Made by a program: the position numbers and the translations under genes. The notes below the pieces were generated by a model. It did not search any database and had not been told where the DNA came from. It saw nothing but the letters and a program-made list of their open reading frames with translations. From Sanguinoderma infundibulare (lineage: Eukaryota > Basidiomycota > Agaricomycetes > Polyporales > Polyporaceae): 64,000 nucleotides of DNA. Where the stretch lies: the NCBI GenBank assembly GCA_032821775.1, contig JAVLRN010000007.1, positions 1,364,001 to 1,428,000 of the forward strand, given 5' to 3'. This document shows, one piece after another, positions 21,702 through 31,720 of the stretch; the first letter of the stretch is position 1; each line of letters begins with the position of its first letter.

Positions 21702-23624
21702 TCAAAGAGCTCTGGAAGACTGCTTCGGAACAATCGTAATCGCGACGTTTCGACCGCTGCCACTTGCTTGATCAAATAGGTTCACCAGCTCCACCGTCAC
21801 CAGCTCCTCCTGCACTGGAATGAGGTCATGCGTGTGTGATTGGAAAACAAATAACGCACGTCGAGCTCTTCCGACATCCAGGCAAGTCGATCCAGGAGGA
21901 TGTAGGATTCCACCACGGGTCCCAAAATGCACCTCAGCACATGAAACGTCTCCAGTCTTCTCTCCATTTGTGACGTGGGCGTTGTCGGAAACTCGAGATG
22001 CTCAAGGTATAACCTTGCCCGCACAGCGCAGACAAACGTATCCCAATCCGCATACGCCCCATCGCGCAACCTGCCGATGCGATTGAACGTACTCGGGGTG
22101 CCAGTAATGGTGCCGCCATCGGCGTCCCTCCTGGGCCCTCCAGGACTTGGTCGCGTTTTGAGCGTATCTTCGATCAGCGCGCGCCACACGATCTTCCGCA
22201 ACGCCAGATGCGCGTCCTCCAACGCCTGTTGGGAACGTGTCCATTGAGACGGCACTTGTGCGGCTAGTTGGAGATGACTTGGAGAAAGAGAGACTGAGGG
22301 AGAGTCTGGGCTAGGTGAGCGCAAGGTCCGGGAGAGCGGGAAGTCTGTCGTGTTCGGGTCAGGAACAAGAAGCTTTGCGGTGTATGAAACTCGGACCTTC
22401 AGGCCGCATCATGTTATAACAGCAGCCCACGACTATGGCACCTTGCGGCATCCATGAGGTACATATAGGAGATGGACCCGGCTTGCGCGCAGATAGAAAG
22501 GCTCGAAGGATGTCTGGGGTGAGGGATCCGCATGCATGCAAGGCGACGAAGAGCACAGACGTGACCTCCTCGGTGGCCCCGACGTGATTAATTGCGGCCA
22601 AAGAGCGAACGTCGCGTAGCCACGCACTTGTCGATGACACGAGCGACTGCGAATCGATGGCTGCAGTGACATAAGTCAGAGAGCCAGGCGCAGCTTCAGG
22701 ACGGCGCTCTTCGATCCGCGACGCCGCATCGTGGTTGGCTTCCACGGGTCTTTGAGCCGCTCTGCGAGCAGCTTTGGTCGTGTCCTTTCGAGCAGCACCT
22801 TGGAATTGGACTTGGCTCGAATCGAGCGCAAGGACATGCAAGTTCAGTTCATCACGTAGCGTCCTAGACAAGTAGGCCTGTGCGCGCAACGGTGAGCACA
22901 GGTCTGAAAACACGTTGACGTTCTCTGAGAGAAGGAAAGGACGGACTTGGCCAGCACCAATATCAACTGCATGACGAACGCCGGATAAGGATGATCCGGG
23001 GGACAGGAGAGCGTCCAGAGAGTCAACCATCCGAACGACTTCGTGCGCCTTCTTCGGAGACATGCCGGAGAAATCGACCTGATTCCTGTTGCGAGATGGA
23101 GGCAGCGTTTTTGAACCAGAACCACTGGGGTAGACCTGGCCCACGTCTCGGGATAACGCAAGCCTGCATGCATCGTCGATCAAACTTTGTAGGCCGAGAG
23201 GGATCGACGAATGCTGTTCTGCACGCTCGGGTCCAGAAAGGCAGGATTCGTAGTATTTTAGCAAATGAAGCCAAGGGTCATCTCGTTTAGCTCCTTCCCC
23301 TTCATCGGGCACTTCTCCGGCCCAGGCCCACCATTCCTCCCACTCCGGCGGTGGTCTGAAGGTCGATTGGCCGAGGTTGTTTGGGTGGAACGCAAATAAA
23401 CTAGAGACAAGAGGGCGAGATAGAAATTGGGATATGAAAGCCAGATGTTCACATAGGATTGCGTTGACCATAAGTGGCGTCGACGAGGTAAATAATGGCC
23501 TGAAGACTGCAGTAGAGAGCAGAAGCTGCTGCCAGCCAGGACCTATAGCTAGGATAGCGGACCTCGAGACCGAGCGCTCGGAAACCGTCTTTCGGCGCTT
23601 TCTCCGCTGGCGATGTTTGCGCAT
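21702..23624 (-). CDS. METTL25/RRNAD1-like putative methyltransferase
   Basis: Exons 23624-22947, 22877-22397, 22344-21860 and 21809-21702 give about 583 residues. Family hallmarks: an SAM-binding motif I (VDIGAGQAYLSRTL after splicing), the SVLFVALHACGSLT segment, the VVGCCYNMM segment, and the C-terminal ESYILLDRLAW followed by NLFDQASGSGRNVAI. METTL25/RRNAD1 proteins have a Rossmann methyltransferase fold, but their substrate is unsettled. The middle intron (22946-22878, 69 nt) keeps the frame open. The start is uncertain: ATG 23624 adds a basic leader (RKHRQRRKRRK), while the in-frame ATG at 23471 would begin just before the better-conserved part. Confidence 0.75.
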
Positions 23625-23695
23625 GTTTGGCTCAACCCCATAAAAACTTCGTTCTCCATCACTGGCAGGACTTGCTCGTCGTCGTCTAGTTCCAC

Positions 23696-23914
23696 ATGCC
23701 CTTTCTTTCGGTGAGCATCCATTCTCTATCTCTCTCTTATGATGAGTTTCTTGCTGTGCACCAGTCGGATGCTGCAGACGACAAATACCCTGGTCCTCCA
23801 ATATACGCTTTGGGAGATGACCCTGAATTTTGCCCTCGACTCGCTCTCCTCGGTTACAATCTGACGTCCTATCCTCTAGATCCCACCGTCGCTCACTTCG
23901 AGGAATTGCAGTAA
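23696..23914 (+). CDS. Small two-exon gene of unknown function (54 residues)
   Basis: ATGCCCTTTCTTTCG (23696-23710) is followed by a good donor (GTGAGC) and acceptor (CACCAG), and then exon 23765-23914. The spliced product is 54 residues ending FEELQ. It contains KYPGPPIYALGDD, FCPRLALLGYNL and YPLDPTVAHF, which look like real protein rather than noise. The 54-nt intron is a multiple of three, so an unspliced 72-residue product is also possible. It is divergent from the methyltransferase-like gene, 71 bp between starts, and its 3' end lies 77 bp from the DUG2 stop. I do not recognise the family. Confidence 0.45.
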   Translation: MPFLSVSIHSLSLSYDEFLAVHQSDAADDKYPGPPIYALGDDPEFCPRLALLGYNLTSYPLDPTVAHFEELQ

Positions 23915-23991
23915 GTCGGCTAGATGTAGTATCATTGTTGCGCTTTCCTGTTATACTTGCAATACATCCTGGCGTCTTGTCTCACATCACG

Positions 23992-26900
23992 TCAAGATCC
24001 TCTTTCCACGTCCGTCTTCTGCTGCGTTATCCCGCCAACGTTCGAGAGGAAGCGTTCTACCACGCGCTTGCCTCGTCGTAGATTCGACAACGATATTCTC
24101 TCGTTCGGCAGGTGAGCTTGATCCTGGAGGACGCGCGTCAGCTCCCGTGAGACTTTCCTCCAACGTTGACATACCGTGCTCTGTCCTAGAGGAAGATGCA
24201 GCGCATGACAAGCGAATTCCTTCTCCAGATACGGTACCGACGGAATCGACTTTATGCAACGTTAGTGGGAGCCAAGCAACGGGGTGTCCTGTCTGTCAAA
24301 ACGTACCCCTCCCTCTCGGATACGCAGTGGTTCAACCGCCCATTCATCCCTCACCGCATCCTCCAGCGCCCGGAACCAAGGATCGTCCAGGTTACCCAGC
24401 CACCAGTCTGCAGTGTGTTCGATGCTCACCTAGAAAACGCAATGTCTCGTTAGCCTCATGAACTCGCTCGAAACTGCTTGCTCACCATGAGTTTGTTTGG
24501 TGACTTCATGTGCTCGAACATTGCCTCTAGGTGTTCCCGTACCGAGGATGCGATCTCTTCTAACGATTGATCCGGCACTATTCGCAGGGAAACGCGAGCC
24601 TTGACGCTAGAAGGGATCACAGTGGAATCTGAGGTGACTGAAATGAGTGCCGCTCAACGCTTGACCCGCGAAACACACGCACTCCTAGGACCAGACACCT
24701 CTAGATTGTGCACAGTCAACGATGGCTCGCGCCATCGTGCCGCGAGGAGGTTTGCGGGTGTCTGCGTGACGTTAGAGAGGACTTTGTACGATTGTCGTTC
24801 CTCGTCAGTAAGGGGTCTAACGTCATTGTCTGCGTGCGGAGTAAATTAGTCCGGATGTTGAGGAAAAGCATGCGCCTTACAGAATTTCGGAATAACAATC
24901 TTGTTGTCTTCATCTGTCAAAGTACCAAGTAGCTTCACCCTGCACGACGGTAAGCTAGCCGTACGATCCTCAATAGCCGTACGCTTACATATCGAGCATG
25001 GGCTCCCTGGCAGCTCCCCCATCAACACCTGAATGCAGGTCCGGCCCTTCATTGAATATCTTCCCACACCGTCAGTAGAATAGTTTGCGAGGTAAAGCTC
25101 GCAGACAAACCTCCACATTGCAATGCACTACGCCCCGCAGGCCGTACGTGATACATGGCGTATCCTCCGCTATCCAGGTGGAGTTGCTGATGAACGTTGA
25201 GTATTAATGTATATTCGCGCATCTCGAACGAATCAGATCGCACCTAACAATAATGGAATCGACAGATCCAATCGTCTCCTGGAATAACGTGTCATATACG
25301 TCAGGCGTCCGTCGATCATGAAGGAATACTTCGGAACCTTGTGGCGTTTGACTGTCTCGACAAACCCTCCACTACCTGCTTCCTCTTCGCCTTCCACCAA
25401 CAGCACCAAGTCGACGTCAAGTGCTCGACGTGCGAGCAACTCTGCGGCTGCGCAAGCGACAGCCATTACAGGACCCTTGTTGTCTGTTGCTCCACGACCG
25501 TACAGATAGCCGTTGCGACCGGAAAGGGTGAACGGATCCGATATCCAGCCGGTAGGTCGAGCAGGGATCACATCATAGTGACCATAGAAGAGAATTCGCG
25601 GCTTTGGCGCGGATGTCTGGGTACCGCGGAAGGTAGCCATGACGAGGGGGTTTGTGGTGTCCCCCGTAGGGAGCTGTAACCTGTTCAACATCTACCCCAG
25701 ATCGATAGATGTTTCGCCAGTCACTCACGAGGGATGCGTCAGCACCTAGCTGGGTAAGACATTTCCTCAACCAGATCGCAGCTTGTCGACAGTCTTCCCT
25801 GTGTGCCAAGGAGTTGCTGACACTCGGGATAGAGACGAATTTTGTTAAACCGTGAACCAGGATATCTGTCGAAGAGCTATCTGAGATATACTCGCTAGGA
25901 GGTCGCAATTTGATGCTTACCGCTGATACTCTTCGACAAATCGGCATGGCTGTTGAACCCATCTATATCGGCGAGAGCGTCTCTTGGCGCAGAGGGCGTT
26001 GAGACTTCCCATATCTACGCACGCTGTGAGTGCTGAAGTTTTGCAGCCAGCTAGTAATTTCACCTTGATTATGTCGTCATTGGCACCTGTAACAAGCGCA
26101 AACTTGACTTCGTTGGCCGAAGATTGCTCGGAATGCGAAACGCGAGTGATAATCGAAGATAGCACTATTCCTTCGTGTCCTTTCCACGATCCAGTCAAAA
26201 CAAAGGAAGACGACCAGCGCTGTGATAGGACGCCAGAGCTATGAATACCAAGCGACCCCATGATACTGATGCCGTACCTGAATATCACCGTTGGCGGAAC
26301 ACACATAAAGGTCGGAGTGCAGCATCGACATAGACAGAATGTCCACGTTCTGTACCCCGCGGATCGTCAATGAACCATCGAGTCAGGGTCAGAAATTTGA
26401 CCTACTTCCACAACAAGTAACGTCCGGACAAGTGTACGGGTCTCAAGATCCCATACCTTGACCAGGCCATCTTGACAGCCCGCGAAAAGGGTATCCCCAC
26501 GAACCACGAGGGCAAGGACCGCGCCAACACCGCAATCGAACGTGTGAAGGAGCCGAGGGGTGCCGCCGTTTGAGGACTTCTCCTCGGGTAACTGCCAAAG
26601 CTGTAGTCGAGTGTCGTCAGCACGCCTCAGGACCCAGGTCGATGACAGGTGTCCACCTTGACTGTAGAGTCTCCGCTGCCCGTGAGCAGTTGAAGCTGAC
26701 GACCTTGGTCGTTCTCAAGCTGGGAATCATCCGAACCATCACGACGGTTAGGAAGGAGTGCCATGCAGTACACATAACCGTAGTGGGCAGAGTAAATGAC
26801 GTTTCCGGAAGGAACCTGGAATATAGCGATCGGCGGCTGGAACACGTCGGGTTGAACACAAGAGTCCGGCGGTGTCCTAGATCCGGTCGAAGATGCGGAC

Positions 26901-27728
26901 GGAGGGGTAGTTGAGATACCGCGGGAGGCGCAGGTAGGGTTCCTTGCGTTCAGGTCTGCTGGCCTGCGAGTGTACTGAGGATAGCTGTCGAAAAACTTGT
27001 GTGCCTTTCTAGACGGTGGGGTAGAGGTCCCACTGGAACTGTATGGCCCTGACGAAAGCGTGGGGACACTAGATAGAAGCTCAGGGGTAGTGCGGGGGAA
27101 AGAAAACCACTGGAGCGACGTGTTTTGGCAGCCAAAGTAGAGTGTTTGCAAGTGTGAGCACCAGGCGAGAGAGAAGAGGTCTCCGGAATCGGTCTCAAGA
27201 TGAGGATGAAGGAGATGAAGCTGGCATAGACTGCGGGTGTTCCAGACCTGTGTTGTCGTCAGTGTATCGCATATCCGAGGGAAGATGGTTATAACGTACG
27301 CGTATTGTACTATCGCCTTAAATTCACAGGTTCAGTAATCGCTCGCATCGGAGGCAAACATAGGAAATATACCTGATGCGCTAAAGAGCCAGTGCTTGTC
27401 CGGGGCGTACTCGAGAGCGAGGACACTGCCGGAGTGACCGCTCAAGAGGGCTTTGAGTTTGAATGTATACTTGTCCCAAACCTGAAAACGTTTAAATGGA
27501 AAAACAGATACGACAGGGACTGAATAGACGAACGGATATCTGGCCGTCCTGCCTACCGGTGTAGATGTTATGATCGTCGGCGGCGAGGCTTAGAACAGAA
27601 CTATGTTCCTGGTGGAGAGAATGGAAGAGCTTTGGATGTTGTTGGACGATGGCGGTGCTTCTGCTCAATGAAGCTGCAAGGTTACCCAGAGATGATAAAT
27701 AAGGTCGGGGAGGCAGCACTTGAGGCAT
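23992..27728 (-). CDS. DUG2: Dug2-type protein: WD40 repeats fused to M20 metallopeptidase (glutathione degradation)
   Basis: The N-terminal half carries WD40 repeats, with units ending GDSTIRVWN, GDSTVKLW and DDIIKIWEV. The C-terminal half is an M20 metallopeptidase-like domain: FYGHYDV, then DNKGPV, then VEGEEEAGSGGF, ADWWLG, EGGSIPSVPYLEKEF and LPLGQSTDQAHLPNERISL. This fusion is the architecture of yeast Dug2, which works with Dug3 in the alternative cytosolic breakdown of glutathione. The gene has about 18 exons. The first six are 27728-27534, 27481-27373, 27316-27300, 27247-26657, 26600-26406 and 26349-26278. The third is a 17-nt microexon needed to restore the WD40 signature. All catalytic-domain motifs are intact after splicing. 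The stop lies at 23992-23994. Confidence 0.9.
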
Positions 27729-29020
27729 TGCGGCGCAAAGTTACAGAGAAAGCACCTACGATCTGGGATGACGGGAGACAGTGGTGAAGAAACCGACATT
27801 GCTTATATATTTGTTGCGTTAGCGACCTCCACGGATCAAGCTGCCTAATGGAACGGATGGGGTGAGAATGTGAGAGAGAGTATTGGACAAGGAGGCAAAG
27901 AACTTGAGGTGGCGGGTGGGTAGCAAGTGTCAGCCAAGTGCCAATGTCATCGAGGCACTCAGGCGCTCATCTCGCGATCGGCTGAGAGACTGGCGTGCGT
28001 GCACAAGCCTCTCGGACGACTCGCATTCCACCTCTCTTCCCCACCCCCATCCTCGACACGGCAGCCTGGACTGTTAATGTTGAATGACAGTGTTGCGTGG
28101 TTGATAACATCCGCCGCCATGTTCAGCGGTGCTTGTCCAACACTCGTACGACCATTTGGATGAGGCTTTCCCAAGCCGCCGGCTGGCAGTGCATTGCCAA
28201 TGCCGCATTTGATCTCATTTGATTGCTCATTAGCTCTCGGCGACCCATCGCTGCAAAACAAATGTCTCCCGAGAACAAGGTGAGTCCGTGGCTGGATCCG
28301 ACCTCTCGTGTGTCGGCTCTTCGAACATCTCCGGTTTGCTATACGTAATTTTGCTGCTGGTTGACAAATTTGGATGGTTTTAATATGACATCAGAACGTT
28401 TGCAGAGAGTCTATAGCTCGCTGTCCGGATAGGGTCTATGTCGTCGCCTTCGTAGTTGAAAGCAGTCTGATACACCTCCATCATGCAGTAGTCGTAGTCA
28501 AGATCTAGACCGGCAGCCTTGAGGTTGGACGTTGGCCTTCACAAAGTGCTTAACTTTTGCAGCATGGATCCAGGGACAGCGTCGGAGCAGAACACAATGG
28601 CAACGGCAAGGCAAACGTTACGAGGAAAGGGCGTTGAATTGATGCATGACGAATGCGGGTAAAGGACTGTCACTGAATATGAGACAGGCCGAGGGGAATA
28701 GGATACATGTGGATGCAAGCTCGCGATGACGTTGAATACAATATACACGGATACAATTAAAGACGCTTCTCCGCTCCTTGTTGTCCATACACTCCTCTGC
28801 ATACAAACCAACACCCGACGTGTTGTTCGCCTTGCGCACACCCGGCATGCGCCCGTCACGGACCTCACCCCGTCAGCGGCAACGTCAAGGGAGCTAGACT
28901 GGGGGTGTGGCCCATCCGGTGCTGAGCTGGGTATGCACACGGGTTCTATAGCAACGCATCGGTCCTCCGGACTGCAAGCCACTCCGATCTAGGTTCAGAC
29001 GCAAATGGCTGGCGGACGGG
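27729..29020. other. Intergenic region upstream of DUG2, one doubtful small locus
   Basis: This is the DUG2 promoter side and the YPD1 3' side. The only coding-like signal is at about 28262-28531, where both strands give a short plausible product (see findings). Otherwise I see nothing that supports a gene. Confidence 0.4.
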
Positions 29021-29877
29021 TCAGACCTCGGGCGGGGAGGCGTGCTCCTTGTACCAGTTCTGGAGCCATCGCTCGGCGATCGCGTACTCGCGCTTGACAC
29101 GGGTGAGAAGAGGGCCAATCTTTGCGAGCGCGGCATCTTGGGACAGATCCGTGCTGTTTGCCTCGTCCCGGAGGGCGCCATAATGTTGAATGTGCTCGCA
29201 AGTGGCCTGGACGGCAGAGACGCCAAGGGCGGCGGAGGAACCTTTGAGGAAGTGGCCGAGGGAAGAAAGCTTGGGGAGATCCTTGCCCTCGCTGGGGAGG
29301 GAAGGGGTCGATAATTGAGCAAGAGACGCGGAGAGGGGAGGGGATGGGATGGACGAGGATGAAGACATACAAGGCAACGTCCATATCTTTGAAGGTGTTA
29401 CTCGCTTGAGTGAAGTAGGCTTCGGTCATGCCGAATGAAAATTCATGGGTGTCGTCTTCGTCGAGATCAAGGATTTGGTTGAAGGTCTCGAGATCAATGA
29501 CGGTCTCCTGATCGACCTGGAAGAGGGAAGGAGTGGATGTGGTAAGTATCGGGAGGTGACGGCAGAGAGAGCGGATGACGGACGTCTTCATCTGGGGCAT
29601 CAGGCTCTGGCTGAGGAGACGGTTGTGAGGCTAACGCGGCAGAGGCTGGGGCGGGCGGACGTTCGCGCGCAGGCGTCGCACGAGAGACGGAGTCCGGGGG
29701 CGGGGATGTGAGACGAGCGGCGGTGGACTTGGGCGAGGGCGGGGCAAGGGACGGGGCACGAGAGTCGGAGGGTGCGGCGGGTGCGGGAGGCGGGGACGGA
29801 GAGCGGAGTTTGGGGGGCGGGAGGTCGCGCTCTGGAGATTTGAGAGGGCCTGCGACGGCGGTCTTTGTCTGGGACAT
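29021..29877 (-). CDS. YPD1: Histidine phosphotransfer protein Ypd1 with Pro/Ser-rich N-terminal extension
   Basis: Exons 29877-29584, 29516-29371 and 29291-29021 give 236 residues. The HPt four-helix domain fills about residues 105-236. It runs from LDLDEDDTHEFSFGM, through the phospho-acceptor segment LGHFLKGSSAALG (His at about 160), to KIGPLLTRVKREYAIAERWL. Ypd1 relays phosphate from hybrid histidine kinases to the response regulators Ssk1 and Skn7 in osmotic and oxidative stress signalling. The first ~98 residues are Pro/Ser/Ala-rich and disordered, unlike yeast Ypd1 (167 residues). It shares a 300-bp divergent promoter with the Sec14-like gene. Confidence 0.92.
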
Positions 29878-30177
29878 GGTGGGCGGAGGGAGGGGGAGAG
29901 GAGAGGAAAGGAGGGAGAGGAGAGGAGAGGAGATCCGACGCGGGTCAACGGCCACTTGGGAATTATCAAATCAAATCAATCGGAGCACTCCACTCCTCCA
30001 ACCGTCCTCGCCGATCTTGCTCGAAGCTGCAGATTATGTATTCAACCAACTCCTGGCGTCCCCGGGATCTCGTGCCGGCTGCCGGGTGTCGCCTGTGGAG
30101 GGCGCGTGCGTTGGGAGTATATCTGCGCCTCGGCCGTGGAGTGGTCCGTGGAGAGTGTCCTTCGGCCCACCCGACCC
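29878..30177. promoter_or_regulatory. Divergent promoter between YPD1 and the Sec14-like gene
   Basis: The 300 bp between two divergent start codons must hold both promoters. A purine-rich GGAGAGG tract on the YPD1 side (about 29886-29930) is a pyrimidine-rich leader when read on the YPD1 strand, common in fungal promoters. No clear TATA box is seen. Confidence 0.4.
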
Positions 30178-31506
30178 ATGGCCTTCTTCTCCCACTCGCC
30201 TGCAGACCAGCCCGCCAAAGGCTCGTCCATCACTCCAGACGTCACATCCGGTCATCTCACCCATCTCACACTCGACCAGCAGGCCGCCTTCGCGGCATTC
30301 AAAGATATTCTCGCCAAGGCACACCTCTACAATCCTCCGAACGACCCAGACGGGCCACGCCCCAGTCACGATGAGCCAACCTTGCTGTCAGTTCCTAGCT
30401 TGTTTTCCAGCCCCATCCCACGCACCGTCCCGGCCACTCACTCCTCCCTCACCCTCTATCTAGCCGCTTCCTCCGTGCCCGTCGCTTCGACCCACAGAAG
30501 GCGTCCAGGCAGTTTGCCGACTTCCATGCCTGGCGCGCAAATCACGACGTCGACACCCTCTACGCCACTTTCCCCGTCGACGAATTCGAAGCCGCCCGTC
30601 GTTTCTACCCCCGTTGGACAGGTCGGCGAGACAAGGTATAGCCTCCGACTCCGTCCCATTCAAGTCGGCCAGGATAGACGGGCCGTTCGTGCCACCGACT
30701 GACCTCGTCCTCACTTTTTTCCAGAATGGCCTCCCGTTGTACGTCTATCGTATCGGCTCCCTCACATCCCACCTCCAGAGCGAACTCAACGCCGTAACGC
30801 CCGAGCGTCGCTACCAGCGCATGTGAGCTCCTCTTTTATCCTACCGTCCTCCATCGCCCCATCGTCTCTAACCTCTTCCCCACTGACCTGCCCTCGTTGC
30901 CACCCGAAGTGTCGCCCTCTACGAGACCATGACTCGCTTCGTTCTCCGCCTCTGCAGTCATCTCCCTCGCCCCATCAGCCCGACCCCAATCTCGTCCGTC
31001 ACCACGATCATCGACTTCGCCGACGTCTCCTTGCCCCTCCTCTGGTCCCTCCGATCTCATCTGCAAGAAGCCTCCACGCTCGCCACCGCTAACTATCCCG
31101 AGACGCTCAGCACGATCGCTGTCGTAAACACCCCCTCGTTTTTTCCCACTGTCTGGGGTTGGATCAAGGTGCGTCCCCATTCACGACGTCTGCTCTTCCC
31201 CGGCTTGAGGCCGATGCTCATCGCCGATAGCCCTGGTTCGATGAGGGCACTCGTCGCAAGGTTCATGTTCTCGGCAAGGATACTGGTCCGACCCTTCGTA
31301 CTTTGATTGACCCTAAGGATCTTCCCAAAGTATATGGCGGGGAGCTAGATTGGATGTTCGAAGATGAGCCTGCCCTAGATGACGCTATCAAGGAGCTCAT
31401 TGGCGACATGCCAAAGGGTCCTGTCATATTCCAAGATGGCAAGGTTGTTCGTCCCAGTCCTCCCTCCGAGTCGCTGCAAGAAAACGGCGACATTTCGCAA
31501 TCCTAG
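30178..31506 (+). CDS. CRAL-TRIO (Sec14-like) lipid-transfer protein
   Basis: Exons 30178-30386, 30464-30635, 30725-30822, 30910-31168 and 31231-31506 give 337 residues. The N-terminal CRAL-TRIO-N helices include LLRFLRARRFDPQKA and FYPRWTGRRDK. The lipid-binding CRAL-TRIO domain follows, with NGLPLYVYRIGSL, TIIDFADVSL, YPETLSTIAVVNTPSFF, WGWIKPWFDEGTRRKVHVLG and LPKVYGGELDW. Sec14-type proteins exchange phosphatidylinositol and phosphatidylcholine and so support phosphoinositide synthesis. The length and order are as expected for Sec14-like proteins. A short disordered tail ends the protein. All splice sites are canonical. Confidence 0.92.
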
Positions 31507-31720
31507 AGTCTTAAAGTCTGTACACCGTGTACAACCTGATCATTAGAGTCGCATTTGGTTCTCGATTGTATTAGTCCGTGCTACGATATACTACTAGAAA
31601 GCTACACTTCATGATGGTAGTTACCGCAACGTCCAGCATAGCACAAGCCTAAGCACATACAGCATCCACGGAAGACGTACAGATAAGTTATCACCTTCTT
31701 TATACCATGTTGTATCGTAG
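31507..31720. other. Short convergent spacer between the Sec14-like gene and SCC2
   Basis: Two 3' ends face each other over 214 bp. Nothing else is seen. Confidence 0.5.

Noticed and set aside
23997..24081. A third exon for the small gene at 23696
   Set aside because: A splice 23,910/23,997 gives a neat 81-residue product, but this exon lies antisense inside the final coding exon of DUG2. The in-frame TAA right after FEELQ gives a simpler 54-residue gene.
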